Origin: Drosophila pseudoobscura | Taxonomy: Eukaryota > Arthropoda > Insecta > Diptera > Drosophilidae | Assembly (NCBI RefSeq): GCF_009870125.1 | Contig: NC_046683.1 | Coordinates: forward strand, 7,130,001 to 7,194,000 | Reading direction: 5' to 3' | DNA: 64,000 nucleotides | Shown here: piece by piece, positions 1-16,243 of the stretch | Position numbering within the stretch: position 1 is the first letter of the stretch | How the letters are laid out: each line of letters starts with the position of its first letter | Notes under the pieces: generated by a model | What the model saw: only the letters and a program-made list of their open reading frames with translations | The model's database searches: none | Told to the model about the DNA's origin: nothing | Position numbers and translations under genes: made by a program

Positions 1-160
1 GTTCGTTCGTACTTTCTATCTTGTTCTCCTGCCTTTGCCGTTTCACCGTTACATTTTCTGTTATGTCTGCCTGTCCCGTCCTGTCAGTCTGTCTATGTGT
101 GTATGGGCGAATGCAGCAGTAGGCGTGTGTGTATGTGTAGGTGGGCTTCAAAGCTCAATA

Positions 161-184
161 TCTCTCTCTCTCTCTCTCTCTCTA
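161..184. repeat. TC microsatellite
   Basis: Uninterrupted TC dinucleotide tract. The rest of 1-316 shows no supportable gene; the open frame crossing it is low-complexity. Confidence 0.9.
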
Positions 185-317
185 TGTCTGTCTGTCAGCA
201 AGCTGCGCAAGCTCATTGATCGTCAGCGTGTTCTGGGTATGGAGAGGAGAGGCGAGGCGACGGTTATTTGCGACATTAGCCAACACTGGACAACAGTCAA
301 CACAACATCGATAACCA

Positions 318-766
318 TCGGGCACGATGACCTATTATTTGGATAACGGAACTCCCCTTGCGGTAAATTATCTTCTCGAAGATGAAATTGAAATTAGAAT
401 TATAAGAAAAGAATCAGTCGCGAAAAGGCAAAGAAATGATCAGATTCAACTTCAAAGACATTAATCACACAGCTTAGTTTAAGCACCAAACTTTCAAATA
501 GTCCCAACATCTTAGCATCTCATCTCAAAATCCTCATTTCAGTTTTCGAAAGATGAACAAAATCATCAAGTTTCTTAACTAAGCTCATGACGTAACCAAT
601 AGACTCATTAGTCATATAATGCTGGGGAAGCACCACATTTTCATGCTTTTCTTGATATACCACTGATCCTTTTCTTATAATTCTAATTTCAATTTCATCT
701 CCGAGAAGATAATTTACCGCAAGGGGTACCGCATCGTTTTCCGAATAATAGGTTATCGGGCGCGAA
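318..766. repeat. Foldback (inverted-repeat) element, ~450 bp
   Basis: The arm at about 318-418 is the reverse complement of the arm at about 662-766. The best part is 354-417 against 662-725, roughly 64 nt with only a few mismatches; the outer ~35 nt are more diverged. The ~240 nt loop on the minus strand contains two protein-like stretches in different frames (for example the peptide VMSLVKKLDDFVHLSKTEM), so it may be a decayed coding fragment trapped between arms. No clear target-site duplication was found. It could be a MITE-like or foldback transposon, or an inverted local duplication. Confidence 0.7.
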
Positions 767-2905
767 GAAACATTTAAATTCTCATTCGCGTAACAAACGA
801 TATTCTGCGCTTTTCTCGTAGATTTTTACATATCGGGTACAGTTTTAGATATTGTTTTTTTTTTGTAGTTTTTCTCTTACAGATGGAAAGAAGAACAGCC
901 AAAAATGTTATACATGTACAAAGTCTCTAAATGTTCATCTCTTCACTCGTTACTCTTCGCTTTAGTTTTAAAAACCTTTCTCAAAATGGCAGTGCGTATA
1001 GAGAGGGGATGATCGGGGACGTTTAAGCCCAAGCCAGTGGCGGAGGTGGGGGAAGAGCAAGAACTAAATATAAGATTTAAAAAAAAAAAACGTAGAATTT
1101 ACAATATAACAAATGGCAGGAATCTCTATGCGTAATGCACATTTGCAATAATAAATATAATAAATAATTATACACAAATTTTTTCGTTTCTTTTGTGGGT
1201 TTTGTTTGTTCTTTTTTTTTTGTCGTTTTTTGGGTTCTTTTTTGTTCGAGTTTTTTGTGTTTTTTTTTTGTTTTGTTTGTTTGTTGTTAGTTTTGTTTTA
1301 AAACACACTTGCATTTGTTTCTTCCAGTGTTTAGGGCGAGGGGCAATGTGTGTTCGTACAGGCTACAAATATGCTTAATATCCTTAGAACATACCATAAT
1401 AATTATAAAAACTAGCAATCAGCATTAGCATAATAATAATAATAATCATAAAAACATTTACAAGTTGTGTTGTGTGTAGTTAAAGGTAAGCCTTCGATCG
1501 AAATCATCAAAAAACAAGTTTTGAAGTAATACAGTAATCTAAGAGTTGTGGGGTGTAGGGTGTGGGTTGTGGGGGGGGTTGTACAGATTTTAAATTTACG
1601 AATTAGGCTTAAGGTTTAAGATTTAAGGTTTAGGTTTAGCTTTAGACAGTTTCTTTTTACACCCGACACTCGACGAGTCAAGGGTAATATTAGTTGTTTT
1701 TACTTTTATTTGTACAGGTTTGCACTTAATAATAATTAGCATGATATCCGGCAGGCGGAGGATGGGTGGGGGGAGGGCTTTGTTTTTGGGTTAGATCTTA
1801 TCTGGCTGCAGAGCATTCTCAGGCTTACAAAAGATATAGAATATCGTTTAAAAATTGTATGCACTTGGGAGAGTGTGTGTTTGGGTGTGTGCGTGTGTGT
1901 GTAGGAGGGGGGAAAGAGAAGGGAATTCTAGACATTTATAATCTATATTATTCATATGCGTGTATAATGTAAATATATTTATATTATATATGTAAAAAAA
2001 AATTAATTAATGAAAACGGCCTAAAGTTTGCTTTATATATAAGATATATTACTATATATATAGATACACGATGTATATATATATTCACATTGATGGATAT
2101 ACAGGCTAATTTCATAATTCAGTTTCGCTTTTTCCTTTATCTTAGCATTCTACATCTACGGCGTGTATCCTCTACACTCTTAACACATATCTCCGTCTCT
2201 TTATATATTAATTGGTTTTGTTGTGGGTGTGTGGGGGGGGGGGGGGATTTTTTTTGTTGCCTTTCAGCTTTCATAATATTTTAGAAACAAAATGAAATAC
2301 ATTTAGCGCAATGAGTAGGCAAAAGTTGTTGGGGTTTTTCTTTTGTTTTGTTCTTTTTACTTAAGTCTAGTTCTAGTTTTTAGTAGGAGAAGACCCACAA
2401 GCGAGACAGCAGTAAGGATATACACTTTTAGGAGAGTGCAGGAGGCGGAGAGGGACATCGGTTCTATGGATTTGACAGACTTTTTTCCTTGCCTTGAGAG
2501 TGTATATATATATGCATATATTATTACTTTTTAATTCGAAAAATGCAGAACATTTGAAGTACGAGTACGCGTGAGAAAGGAGGAATATACGACGAATATT
2601 GAATACACTCAATAAATATATTAACGCTAACTCTCTCTCTCTTTCTCTCTCTTCTATCCTTCTCTAAAACTATCTATCGTTCTATCGTTCTCTCATTGCT
2701 TACTATTCTATTTCTGTCTCTCTCTCTGCTGTGCTGTGCTTTGCTTTGCTTTGCTTTGCTCTGCTTTGCTTTGCGGTTTGTCCTGCTGCTGTCAGTATCT
2801 GTCTCTGTCGTATGGGTGTCCATGTGGGTATGTGTGTGTATGTGTGTGTGTGTGTGTGTGTGCCTATGGTGTGTGGGGGTGGGGGGTGCCTCCCTACATT
2901 TCGGC
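767..2905 (-). other. Probable Trf4-1 3' UTR and 3' flank
   Basis: No coding region is supportable here. The plus strand is rich in T runs broken by G, so the minus strand reads as A runs broken by C. The presumed mei-P26 3' UTR shows the same signature on its own sense strand, so I infer minus-strand 3' UTR downstream of the Trf4-1 stop at 2906. Candidate AATAAA signals on the minus strand exist (for example near 1705-1710), but the true cleavage site cannot be chosen. A GT-rich tract lies at 2826-2862. Confidence 0.4.
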
Positions 2906-6780
<3,875 letters not shown>

Positions 6781-9660
6781 TCAAATTCAGATGCACACGA
6801 TTGTTGTTGGCTGGGATTTTGTTTTTGGTGGAAACCGAGGGGAGCGACCGCTCGCTCGCTCGCTCTGTCTCTCTATCTCTCTCTCTCTTTTTACTGAAGG
6901 ACCTACCGAGCTGATATCTGGGATGGGATGGAATGGGGATGGCGCAAAATCCTAGTGCACAAAAATTGAGTGTGTTTTTTCAGCAATATGAGAGTTTTTG
7001 CTCTCTTCCTTCCGTCCTTCCTTCCTGACCGACTCTGCGGATGGTCCTTTTCGTCTGAAGGCGGATCTGGAGAATATCAGTTTTCCATTTGGAAACTTCT
7101 GGAAATCACGCTCCCGGCAATTATCTGCAGTGAAGAAAAGAAAGGAAAAAAGAAACAAAAGGTATATGAGATTTTTTGTTACTCTACAAATTTCCGCCAA
7201 AGGTTTTCCCGTTTCCTGGTTGCAAAAAAAGGTCACAGGACAGCCACTGGAGCGTTGCCACCTGTTATGCGCATAACTGTGCTTCGGGTTCTTGTTTGCA
7301 GAGTGTGTGTGCGCCGTGTTGTGTGTGTGTTTTTTGCGACAGCTGACAGAGATGAGCAACTACTGATAATTCTACCGCCAAAGTGACAGTTCCGAAACGG
7401 TTGTTGTGTTTTAACAATTGGAAATCCATTGTTGTGTGCACTGAGTGGACAACAGCTTTTCCAAAACCATGATGATTGCATGCGCCTGCCTGCCAGACAG
7501 ACAAATGGAAAGCGCTAATGGCCACAGGCATTGCTTCGAATGATGCGCTCTTTTCTACAAATAGAAAACGGCGCGGCGGCACCCACCCCCGTCCTCTCTA
7601 TTCGGCGTCATCACTGGTTGCTGCAGCGAAATGCAGCTGAAGCGTTCATCACCAGGCGCCAGGCGAAAAAATTGTTTTTCAGAGCGCAAAAACATACACA
7701 CCATCTCTCTTTCTCTCTCCCTCTCCGAATGTCCAAGCCCACACACACACAAACACACTCTACTCGCATGGACCATAGGAAAAACAGACAAAAAAAAAAT
7801 ACTACAAAATGGGCCATCAACAGCAGCAGCACTCAAATAATACAATAAGTCGCTAGAGCGATAACAATTTGGGTAAAGCCAGTCATAGAGCAATTGCTCA
7901 CGAGACTCTCAAGAAAAAAAAAAAAAACTATTATATCGATGGATGTACACACAGACACACACACACACACCCCACACACAAAAAGCACAACTACTGTATG
8001 AATGTGTGTATTGGTGTTTTCTCGTGCAAGGGCGTACAGGTGGCCGTTGTATGACTGCTAAAAGGTGGTTCTCTCCCGATAGAGGGGGGAAGCGCATGCC
8101 ACCACACATATGCATATGTAGAGAAAAGCGGCTTCGATTATGCAAAAAATACAAATGGAAAAAAGCCCCGCTAATTATGTTAAAGCCTATGAACGGTACA
8201 CACAAAAGCCACACATCAAAACACACACATTTTAAAACATGTCTTGCATTAATTTTCACTGGGAATCCATGTGCGCAACAAATTTTCATTTATGGTAAAA
8301 CTTTGATTTTTTAAATCGTGGATGCACCGTAAACGACCAGTTCAGGCCAACACACATACACACACAATTCTGACAAATTAACACTTTCTTGCTGCTGGTC
8401 AGATCCAGTGTTGACTAAGTTGTTGAAGCGAGATAACACACACCAGAAGCAGCAGCGGCAACAGCATAGCATGGATAGAGCGAGATGGATGCATGCTTTT
8501 GCGCCCCGGGAAATGCGGGCGTAAATTTTATGCAGCAGCATTCCTCCCCTCCCCCGAATTGTAGTTCAAATTATTTAACATTTAAATTATTGCAGCCAAA
8601 TGCTCGTGTGATGGCCACATGCTCTCTTATCGATGTGTAGGTGGTAGGTGGCGCTGCCACTGAATATGAATTTTTGTTATACAGCACTAGCACTGCCAAC
8701 TACAGCTAAGCGGTCCAATGTAAACATTTAATTTATGCAATTGTATTTTTAGCACAAATCAAGAAAAACCAATTAGAATACATATTATTTTATTATTTCA
8801 AACACCCAAACACGGAAATCACCCAAGAGTAGAAGCAAAAAACGCATAAAAAGCTGAATACACCTCTGCCCAGCGCTCCCTCTCGCGTAATTCCGTTGGA
8901 ATTTTTCACACACATTTTTTTCTGCTTTACCTTGACGGGTTCTATTCTGTTCTCTTTTTCTCTTTCGCTGCGATTGCGTTGGATTTCAAGTTTAGCACAT
9001 ACACACACACACACACATACGTACACGCACTCGAGTATGCATACACATGTTCGTCAAAAACGAAGTTTTCAAATGCAATTTTTTTCTCCACATTTAATGA
9101 GAAATAGAATCACAATCCGCCCCAAAAATGAAGGGAAAATTACAGTTGTAGCTGCTGCCACTGCTACTCCTTCTACTAATACGACCTCTCGCTATTTCCT
9201 TTCTCTATCGGCTAACAATGTCTCAGTCACTGGCTGCGTTTTTATCAATCTGCTGTTCAGTTTTCGCTATATATCCTTATAAGCGCACTCACAATTTCTG
9301 GTTCTCGCTCACTTTCGTTGCTTCTGCGAATCGAATCGAATCGAACCGAAGACGACGACGACTGTGTGCCTCCCCGCTTGTCCGACCCGGGGGCAGTGGG
9401 TTGCTATGCCTTTTTATGCACACACCGCACTCCGAGGTACACACAAACACACACACGATCACACACAAGAGCGCACGCACGCACTCACACGCACAGTGAG
9501 TTTTTTCGAGAAACGTTTGCTCGTTTCAGTCAGTAGACTGTTACAGCTGCCAACGTCACTGTTGAATTTTCAAAACTTTTATTAGTTTTTCATGCGTGTT
9601 TTAAGCGTTTTCCATGGTTTTCCTTTCCCATTACAATAAAAAAACCACAGCAAATACGAA
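6781..9660 (-). other. Trf4-1 5' region (5' UTR and/or first intron)
   Basis: There is no recognisable coding exon between the Trf4-1 start codon at 6780 and the minus-strand promoter near 9.68 kb. The stretch holds pyrimidine-rich tracts, CA repeats (about 7738-7757, 7950-7980, 9000-9018, 9430-9500) and poly(A/T) runs. It most likely contains Trf4-1 5' UTR and one or more non-coding introns. The exon boundaries cannot be fixed from sequence alone. Confidence 0.4.
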
Positions 9661-9840
9661 CACGCGACGGCAGCAGTGTGACCGCGGATTTACTGTTAAA
9701 ATATACGGCCTGACCCTCAGAAATATACCAAAATATACCGTATATATACTGACGAATTCAAGTTCTTTATGCATATTCTTCGATTTTGACATTCCGCGGA
9801 ATATTACTGGCTAGATAGAACCCTCAGCCCTGCCTAAATA
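9660..9840 (+). repeat. Left arm of ~2.4 kb inverted repeat
   Basis: This arm is similar to the reverse complement of about 11865-12060. Shared blocks include the Motif 1 region, CGCGGATTT, the CTGACNCTCANAAATATACC region, TACTGACGAATT, and further inside CCCTCAGCCCT. Similarity is patchy, with indels, which suggests an old duplication. It carries the Trf4-1-facing promoter. Confidence 0.6.
9674..9742 (-). promoter_or_regulatory. Motif 6 + Motif 1 core promoter facing Trf4-1
   Basis: On the minus strand a perfect Motif 6 (TTTGGTATATTT) lies at 9732-9721, with a second near-match at 9742-9731. About 37 nt further on is an exact Motif 1 (CGGTCACACTG) at 9684-9674. In Drosophila, Motif 1 (bound by M1BP) sits near the start site of broadly expressed TATA-less genes, often with Motif 6 upstream. 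The orientation predicts transcription leftwards into Trf4-1. Confidence 0.7.
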
Positions 9841-10760
9841 ATTTTATACAATTAATTAACTTATTTTCGACTTGACTGATTTATTAAATACTTGACTTTG
9901 ATTGTTTTTGCCTTAATTTTGGTTCCTCAACTAGAATATAGCGTCCGGTATGATGAAAAACCGAACTTAGCCCACTTAAGCCCCCTATATTTAAATAGTT
10001 CAACAACTTGAGGTAAGTCGCGGAAAATATTAACGACTGTAAATTCTTCTTGTAGATCCATGCCATCCTCTCAACTTAAAAAAACATCTCGATATCTTTC
10101 ACCTGAACTGCGCTAAAATTAGTCAATTTTCATTATAGTCGGTGGAAAATTGAAATAACCCCTTGGCTTATAATAGGTTAAACGTTCTCCGTCAAGGATT
10201 GACAACCATATTGCTTAATTTTGATATTCGGTCAAATATTATTAGCTAGATAGAACATTTAGCCATACGCACATAGTTTTATCCAATTAATGAAGCTATT
10301 TTCTAATTGACTGGTTTATTGTAAACACTTGACTTTGTTGGATTTAGTCCACAAAAAAGTTTTAGCAAAAATGGGGAAACAAACAAAATCGAAAGAGGAT
10401 AGTCTTTCCTATTGTTCATTTTTGATATTCCGTCGAATATTATTAGCTAGATAAAACATTTTGCCATGCCCACATAATTTTATACGATTTATGAATCAAT
10501 TTTGTACTTAACTGGTTTATTCTTAATACTTGTTATTATTGAATCTTGCCTAAAAAAAGGTTTAAGCGAAATAGGTGAAAAGAAAAAAACAAAGAATAGT
10601 CGTTCATATTGCTCAGTTTAGAGATTCCGTTAAATAATTCTGGCTAACTGAAATCCCTAGTTCTGCCCACATAATTTTAGGCCATTGATGAATACATTTT
10701 CTTCAAGATTTTCTTCTTCAAACAACATAGTTCAAAAAGTTCAAGTAAATATATATCTCC
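9781..10760. repeat. Degenerate ~200 bp tandem repeat array
   Basis: Units starting near 9785, 10222, 10421 and 10617 share TTTTGATATTCCGTCGAATA, then AGCTAGATAGAAC, GCCCACATAATTTTATAC, and CTGGTTTATT...ACTTGACTTT. Spacing of the last three is 199 and 196 bp. The first two are 437 bp apart, with a probable decayed unit between them. Divergence between copies is substantial. It may be a remnant satellite or the internal repeats of a mobile element. It has no coding potential. Confidence 0.7.
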
Positions 10761-11864
10761 TTATATGTACCTATTCTTGGTCGCTCTAGGAAGAGCATGA
10801 GCCGCAAAATATCGTTGAAATAGCTTTAAAACAGAGACAAAATTGTTTTTTGCCTGGGATGACAAAAATGTTCTCAATTCTATAATATCCTTTCCCTAGT
10901 GTTTTTCACATGTTGCAGCTACATGGAACGCAATTTTTGCTTTCGGCCAATGAAAATCGTCAAAAATTAATTCCCGTTTTAACCGATTCGTATTTGGCGG
11001 TTTATTAAAAAAAACTAAGTTTATATGCTCCACCTACTGAATATGAACATCACGAATATTTCCCGATGGGTTTACCTGGTTGGTAAATGCAGTTCCAATC
11101 ATCACCAATGTCCGATCAAGGTACAGTAATTAAAGTACATAATTCTTGAATAGACTCATTGTTGCAACCGATTCAGTACCCGATTCAAACAGAACGAATA
11201 AATACCCTGAACCGATTTGAAGAGAGCAAAAAGAGCCAATAACCGTTTCGAAGAAGCCGGTCGGCCATCGATAATATCGACTGGATGCAAGTGGTGCGCG
11301 CCAAAGAGAAATTGCTTGGAAGGGAAAGAGTGGCAAATATATGAATGCTTTAATAAATTGATGAATACAATATAAAATTATAAACCCGTATACTGTAAAT
11401 AAACCGTTGTAAACTTACTGTAAAATTTACCAAACTGCGAAAATATTCAACCGAATTTTCTAGTATTTTTAAAACGCGTTATTGACTCACCTCGCTGTGC
11501 TATTTCAATCATGTAGAAATCGTGTAGAAATGCCCCTTAGAGTCATGTCCCAGGCCATATCGAATACTAATTCGTGATCGGCATCGAACTCCTGAACTTA
11601 GTTAAAAAACGTAAAAACGGCATGTACAAAAGTGGATAACGGCGGTTTTCAACTGGCGCTTCCATAGAGCTTATATGAAAAAGGCCGGCCGAAATATGTT
11701 CAACGTACACATTTCCCCTTCAGGTGGCGCCTTTGATAATTACATACAAAATGTGTTTACTATGTAGAAAATGTGTAGTAAGCGTGTAGCTACCATGGAG
11801 GCAAATTAGTTCTGTGGATATTGTTGACCTTTTTTGTTTAAACCTTATTCTATTAACAATCGAA
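10761..11864. other. Spacer between divergent promoters, no gene seen
   Basis: AT-rich sequence without a credible open frame; the longest is a 68-codon frame at 11130-11336 with no family resemblance. Short reiterations of TGTAGAAA occur near 11510-11530 and 11760-11790. Together with the flanking arms and tandem units this could be a degraded insertion. Confidence 0.4.
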
Positions 11865-12060
11865 TAAGATGAGAATTTAATATAAGCCCTCAGGGCTGAG
11901 GGTCCTAGCTAGCTAACTAACCGAGAAATGTGATGGAATATGATTACAAATAATTCGTCAGTATACTTACGGTTTTTTTTTGCAGCTTGTGATGTATTTT
12001 CGGTATATTTGTGAGTGTCAGACCATATCTTATCGACAAATCCGCGGGCACACTGAGCCC
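11865..12060 (-). repeat. Right arm of ~2.4 kb inverted repeat
   Basis: This is the inverted counterpart of 9660-9840, sharing the promoter motifs and the block ATTCGTCAGTATA. Its M1-M6 spacing (34 nt between motifs) closely matches the left arm's. It carries the promoter facing mei-P26. Confidence 0.6.
11999..12055 (+). promoter_or_regulatory. Motif 6 + Motif 1-like core promoter facing mei-P26
   Basis: A perfect Motif 6 (TTCGGTATATTT) lies at 11999-12010. A Motif 1-like site with one mismatch (CGGGCACACTG) lies at 12045-12055. Arrangement and spacing mirror the minus-strand promoter at 9674-9742. The orientation predicts transcription rightwards, upstream of mei-P26. Confidence 0.55.
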
Positions 12061-15000
12061 ATTCGTGCTGCTGTTGTGTGTGTGCGTTCGTGTGCGCGAC
12101 GAAAAAAATATAAAATCGTAACGAGCAGAGGAAAAAACGTGTGAAAAATATATTAAAAGGTACCGCCAGATGAGGAATATTTGGCGAATAGTTTAAGACA
12201 GTAAACCCATGGCCTGCTGTCTGGCTATATTTTGTTTAGATATTGTTGTTGTGTAGGCATTTCAAGGACCTTCTTTGCCTACTTCTCCTCCTCCGGCTGG
12301 CTCCCCTTTTTAGTCTGTTATGCTATATACAGTGTGTTTCGGTGTGTGCGCGCTTCTGTCGCGTGTGCCTTCTGACCACGACCACCTGGGCGGTAGTCAA
12401 GTGGAAATTTTGCGTTCAAGGACAACGCTAGTGACACCCTCTCCATCTCACCCTTGTCTAGTCCATAGGCTCCTTGCATCCACTGCAGAAGGGGCTCTTA
12501 AGGAGCAACCAAATGGTCTTTTTCCCTGTTCTAGTTATTGTGAAGAGAGTGAAGGAGAAGGACGGCGACAATTGGCCTGGTATTTGGACAGTTACATTTC
12601 GAGGGGTTCCCCTCTTTGAAACAGTGAGGTAGTGAAACGTTTAAATAGAGAGCATATGGATAGATTATTCTAAAATAGAATTATATTCTCATATTTTGAA
12701 AAGAAATTCAATTTTCATACAAATAGTCTAGTACATAGGTACATATGTATGTGTTTTCGCATGTGTTAAAATGTGTGTGTGCTTTGCCGTTGCTTTTTTT
12801 GTTCTCTTATTTTGTGCCTCCGCGTTTGGTTGAGCTTGCGCACACCAATACAAATGTACATGCATATGCCGCTCTTTCGGTCGCGTGCTCTTCTCTTCCC
12901 CTAAACACATGGGTCCCCAGCCAGGCCCCAGCATTGCACTCAAAAATAACTGTTCGCAATTGTGAGAGCGAGAGAGTAAAACAAGCGTTTAGAAGGAAAA
13001 AAATGTACGTAAAAGAAGCGAACAAAATGAGAAAAAAATCAGCTGCGACGTAGATCTCACACAAAAAACCGTTAGGTGGGATGATGTGCGGACGGGAGTG
13101 GGGGATCAGGCATGGCACCCATTGCAATAGTGAAATAAATCCGGTAAATGGATAAAACAAAAAAACCGTCACATTTCACTACCACGTGTGTGCTCGGTGT
13201 CTGTGCTTGACATGTGTACTTACATACATAGATATGTGCGTGTGCAACTGTTTTCTGCAGCTGATTTATTTCAATGTGTGTGTGTGTGTGTGTGCGTTTG
13301 TCGTGTAAGCGGTTGTACAAGGGGCACGAACAGCTAATCAAAACTTAAATCTGTCACACATCCGCTGCCCAAAAAAATAATTCAAACTGTAAAACGGTGC
13401 TAGTAATTGAGTTTGTAAGTGTGTTTGTTTGCCAGAGCCTATGCATGTACTTTATTCAATTGCACACGCAATTTTCCCCTGGTCAAGGACTCTTTTTTTT
13501 TTTAACCCGAAAAGGTAGTTCCATTTATATGCAAATGACATTGGAAGCCAGGAGACGGCTAAGAACAAACTGGAATATTCCACAAATTGTTTTCCATCCA
13601 CACCCCCCCTCTCCCAATCAAATGCCCTGTCAATTCAATTTCGTTTGGCAACTAATTAACTTATTGGACCAATTAGCCAAAAACTGGTTTTGAGTCCGTT
13701 ACGTGCCTTTGCCTCTACCCCTCCAGCTAGCCTTATTCGGGAGGTGATTATAGGTGGGAGGGGGGTATAGCTGAAACGGCGGCACTGCTGCTGCTTTCAG
13801 GTACCGTTCGACGCAGACGCAGGCGCCTGCGTGTTCCCCTCCTCCCCCCAACTGATGAAAAAAAATGGCCAAAGGCTAAAGAGCAAAGAAGAGCTCAGCT
13901 GCTTACGATTCGCGCGCGTGTTTGTTTGTGTGTGTGCGTGCTAGTACATAGCTATACATATAAAAGCAGAAATCGTAACGTAAACGTAACGTAAACTAGA
14001 ACTCCCTCCCTTGCACTTCTCTTTACTCCACAGCACTCCATCTCGCTCTCAGCTTTCGCATGAAACGTGTATCCTATGGAAAATGAGTAGGAGAGGGGGT
14101 GGTGCTGGAGTCGGCTCTGGATTAAAGAAACTTAAATGGTGTGCGGCATGATCTGTCACCGTTTCTTGTTTATTCACAATACGAAATGTACAATTTAATG
14201 TTTTCTTTCCTATGAATGAGGGCTTAGGGTTTCGCGATTTCCAGCGAAATGTGCCGCCGCCTCTCAAACGGGATCGGATACCAATTGGATTTATATTTCT
14301 GATTATCCTCAAGCCGTAAAATATGCAGCATAGTGCGTGTGTATGTATATGCGCTCTTGCATAAGAGCGTCAGGCGTTGTCTCTGCAAGTAGTAGTGTCC
14401 TACGTTAGTGCGAGAGTGAGAGAGTGGGGCGTGGGAATGGTGCTGCTGGATACGACGGCCTCCCTCCCCCCCTCCCCCCACTGTTTAAAGACGTACTGAC
14501 TAAACGAGACATCATAAATTCGAAATTTTGAACCTTTCGGCACACAAATCTACACACATACGAGTATTCACTCAACTTAGAACGCATATGTATATGTATG
14601 TATGTACATATGTGTCAAATCAAAACCTATAATGAAGTTTTCCTCAGGCCTCCTTTGTTTCTCAGTTTTTCTCGGTTTTTTTTTCAGTTTAGGCAGGCCG
14701 TTCCATTTGGTTGTCTAGTTTCGTTTTGTTTGATTTCAATTTTATTCATTATTCCGTTTGTGCCGGTTGTGTTCGTTTGTTTCCTGCTAATTTTTTTTCG
14801 TTCGTTTGCTTGTTAATTTTTATTTTGTTTTTCGTTTTTTTTGTGACTGCTAATCGAATTTATCGCATTGTTTAGGGCCTAGGGTACCGTAGCCAGTTAT
14901 TCGAAACGCAATCGAAATTGCTGCATAAATTTATTGACAAAAATTATCAAATTGCAGCGCGGCGCTGTCGTCCATTATCTTTCTTCTTCGTCAGTGTTCG

Positions 15001-15698
15001 TTATCGTCGTAGTCTCGTCGTCCTTTTTTTTCGTACTCGTCGTCGTTCCGAACGAAGAAAGAAGAACTGCATCAACCAGAACAAGATCGCAGGCAGCAAA
15101 CACCCACGCGATTCAAATGCTTTAACCGTTGACCTCAAAGGATCAAGAAAGACGACAGGGCAACGAGCCACACACACACAAAACAGGAGGAGGAGTCTCG
15201 TCGCCGAGGATGTCCACAAATTGGCAATAAATTATTTACGTGTGCTTGTATGGTATGTATTGCATGAGATCCCTCAATACGAATAAGTTTGTGCAACAAA
15301 ACAACAACACTTAACACGTAATCGAAGAACAAATAACAGTAATAATTCGTGCCGGCTTTTCGAACTGTGTGCGTGCGCTTGCGTGTGTGTGTGTGTGTGT
15401 GTTTGCATGCGTGCAAATGGATAACCGAGAGACGCCAACTCACATTACTCTCTCTCTGTCTCTCTCTCTCCCCCTCTCTCGGAATCACTCCCACTCAATA
15501 GCGCTACTCTGACGACTCAATCTCGCAGCCGTCGTCTCTCTCTCACTCCAACTACTCTTTGGCTGTGCCTGCGTCTTCGCCGCTGCTCGTTCTGGTGTTC
15601 GTGTGACAACAACACTTCGTTTCGTTCGTGACTATTGTGTGTGAGATTGTGTTTGTGAGAGTACCGTTTTCTGGATCATTTCAATTCCGAGGCTTGGC
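12061..15698 (+). other. mei-P26 5' region (non-coding exons and introns)
   Basis: No coding exon is supportable. The stretch carries GT and CA microsatellites (about 13275-13294, 15379-15401), pyrimidine tracts and GAGA-type CTCTC runs around 15450-15560 that could mark a further promoter. I infer 5' UTR exons and introns of mei-P26, but boundaries are unclear. Confidence 0.35.
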
Positions 15699-15767
15699 AT
15701 GGCCGCTCGTGGAGAGATCAAGAATATCAGGGACGAGAGCCAGCAACAGCACCAGAATCAACAGTAA
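15699..15767 (+). CDS. Upstream ORF, 22 aa, in probable mei-P26 leader
   Basis: The ATG is in good context (GGCATGG) and opens a 22-codon frame, MAARGEIKNIRDESQQQHQ and three more residues, ending in TAA. It lies about 480 nt upstream of the mei-P26 start in A/C-rich sequence that looks like 5' UTR. Such a uORF could dampen or condition mei-P26 translation. Whether this segment is in the mature mRNA is not shown. It could also be the start of an alternative coding exon. Confidence 0.35.
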   Translation: MAARGEIKNIRDESQQQHQNQQ

Positions 15768-16243
15768 ATATTAAGCTCAAGTATTTAAAAAACGAAAAAC
15801 GTCGAAGAACTGCGTAGAAGAAGTGCAACTCTTATACAACAACAAAAAAACAGAAACAACAAAACAAAGCCAAAGCCAAAGTTTAAGGATTTATACAACT
15901 AAACAAAAAAAAAGAAGGAAAGAGAAGTTAAGGTTCCACAACATAGGAGTGGAAAAGCCCCTCTAAGAATAAGAACACACACAACAATCTCTTCTTTACG
16001 CAATCATACAACCATCCACTACAACCTCCACCACCACCACCACCACCACACCCCAGAAAGGAAGAAACCACAAAAGAAAGAACACAACAACATCCAACCA
16101 CAGAGTGGGTGGAAAAGGAAGAAAACGTCAATATCTATATATATATATATACATATATATTCGATTATATAAAACATACACACAACACCACGCCGACAAA
16201 TAAGCAAAACAAAAGAAACAAACAGAACCTGTTGCTGGCAACA

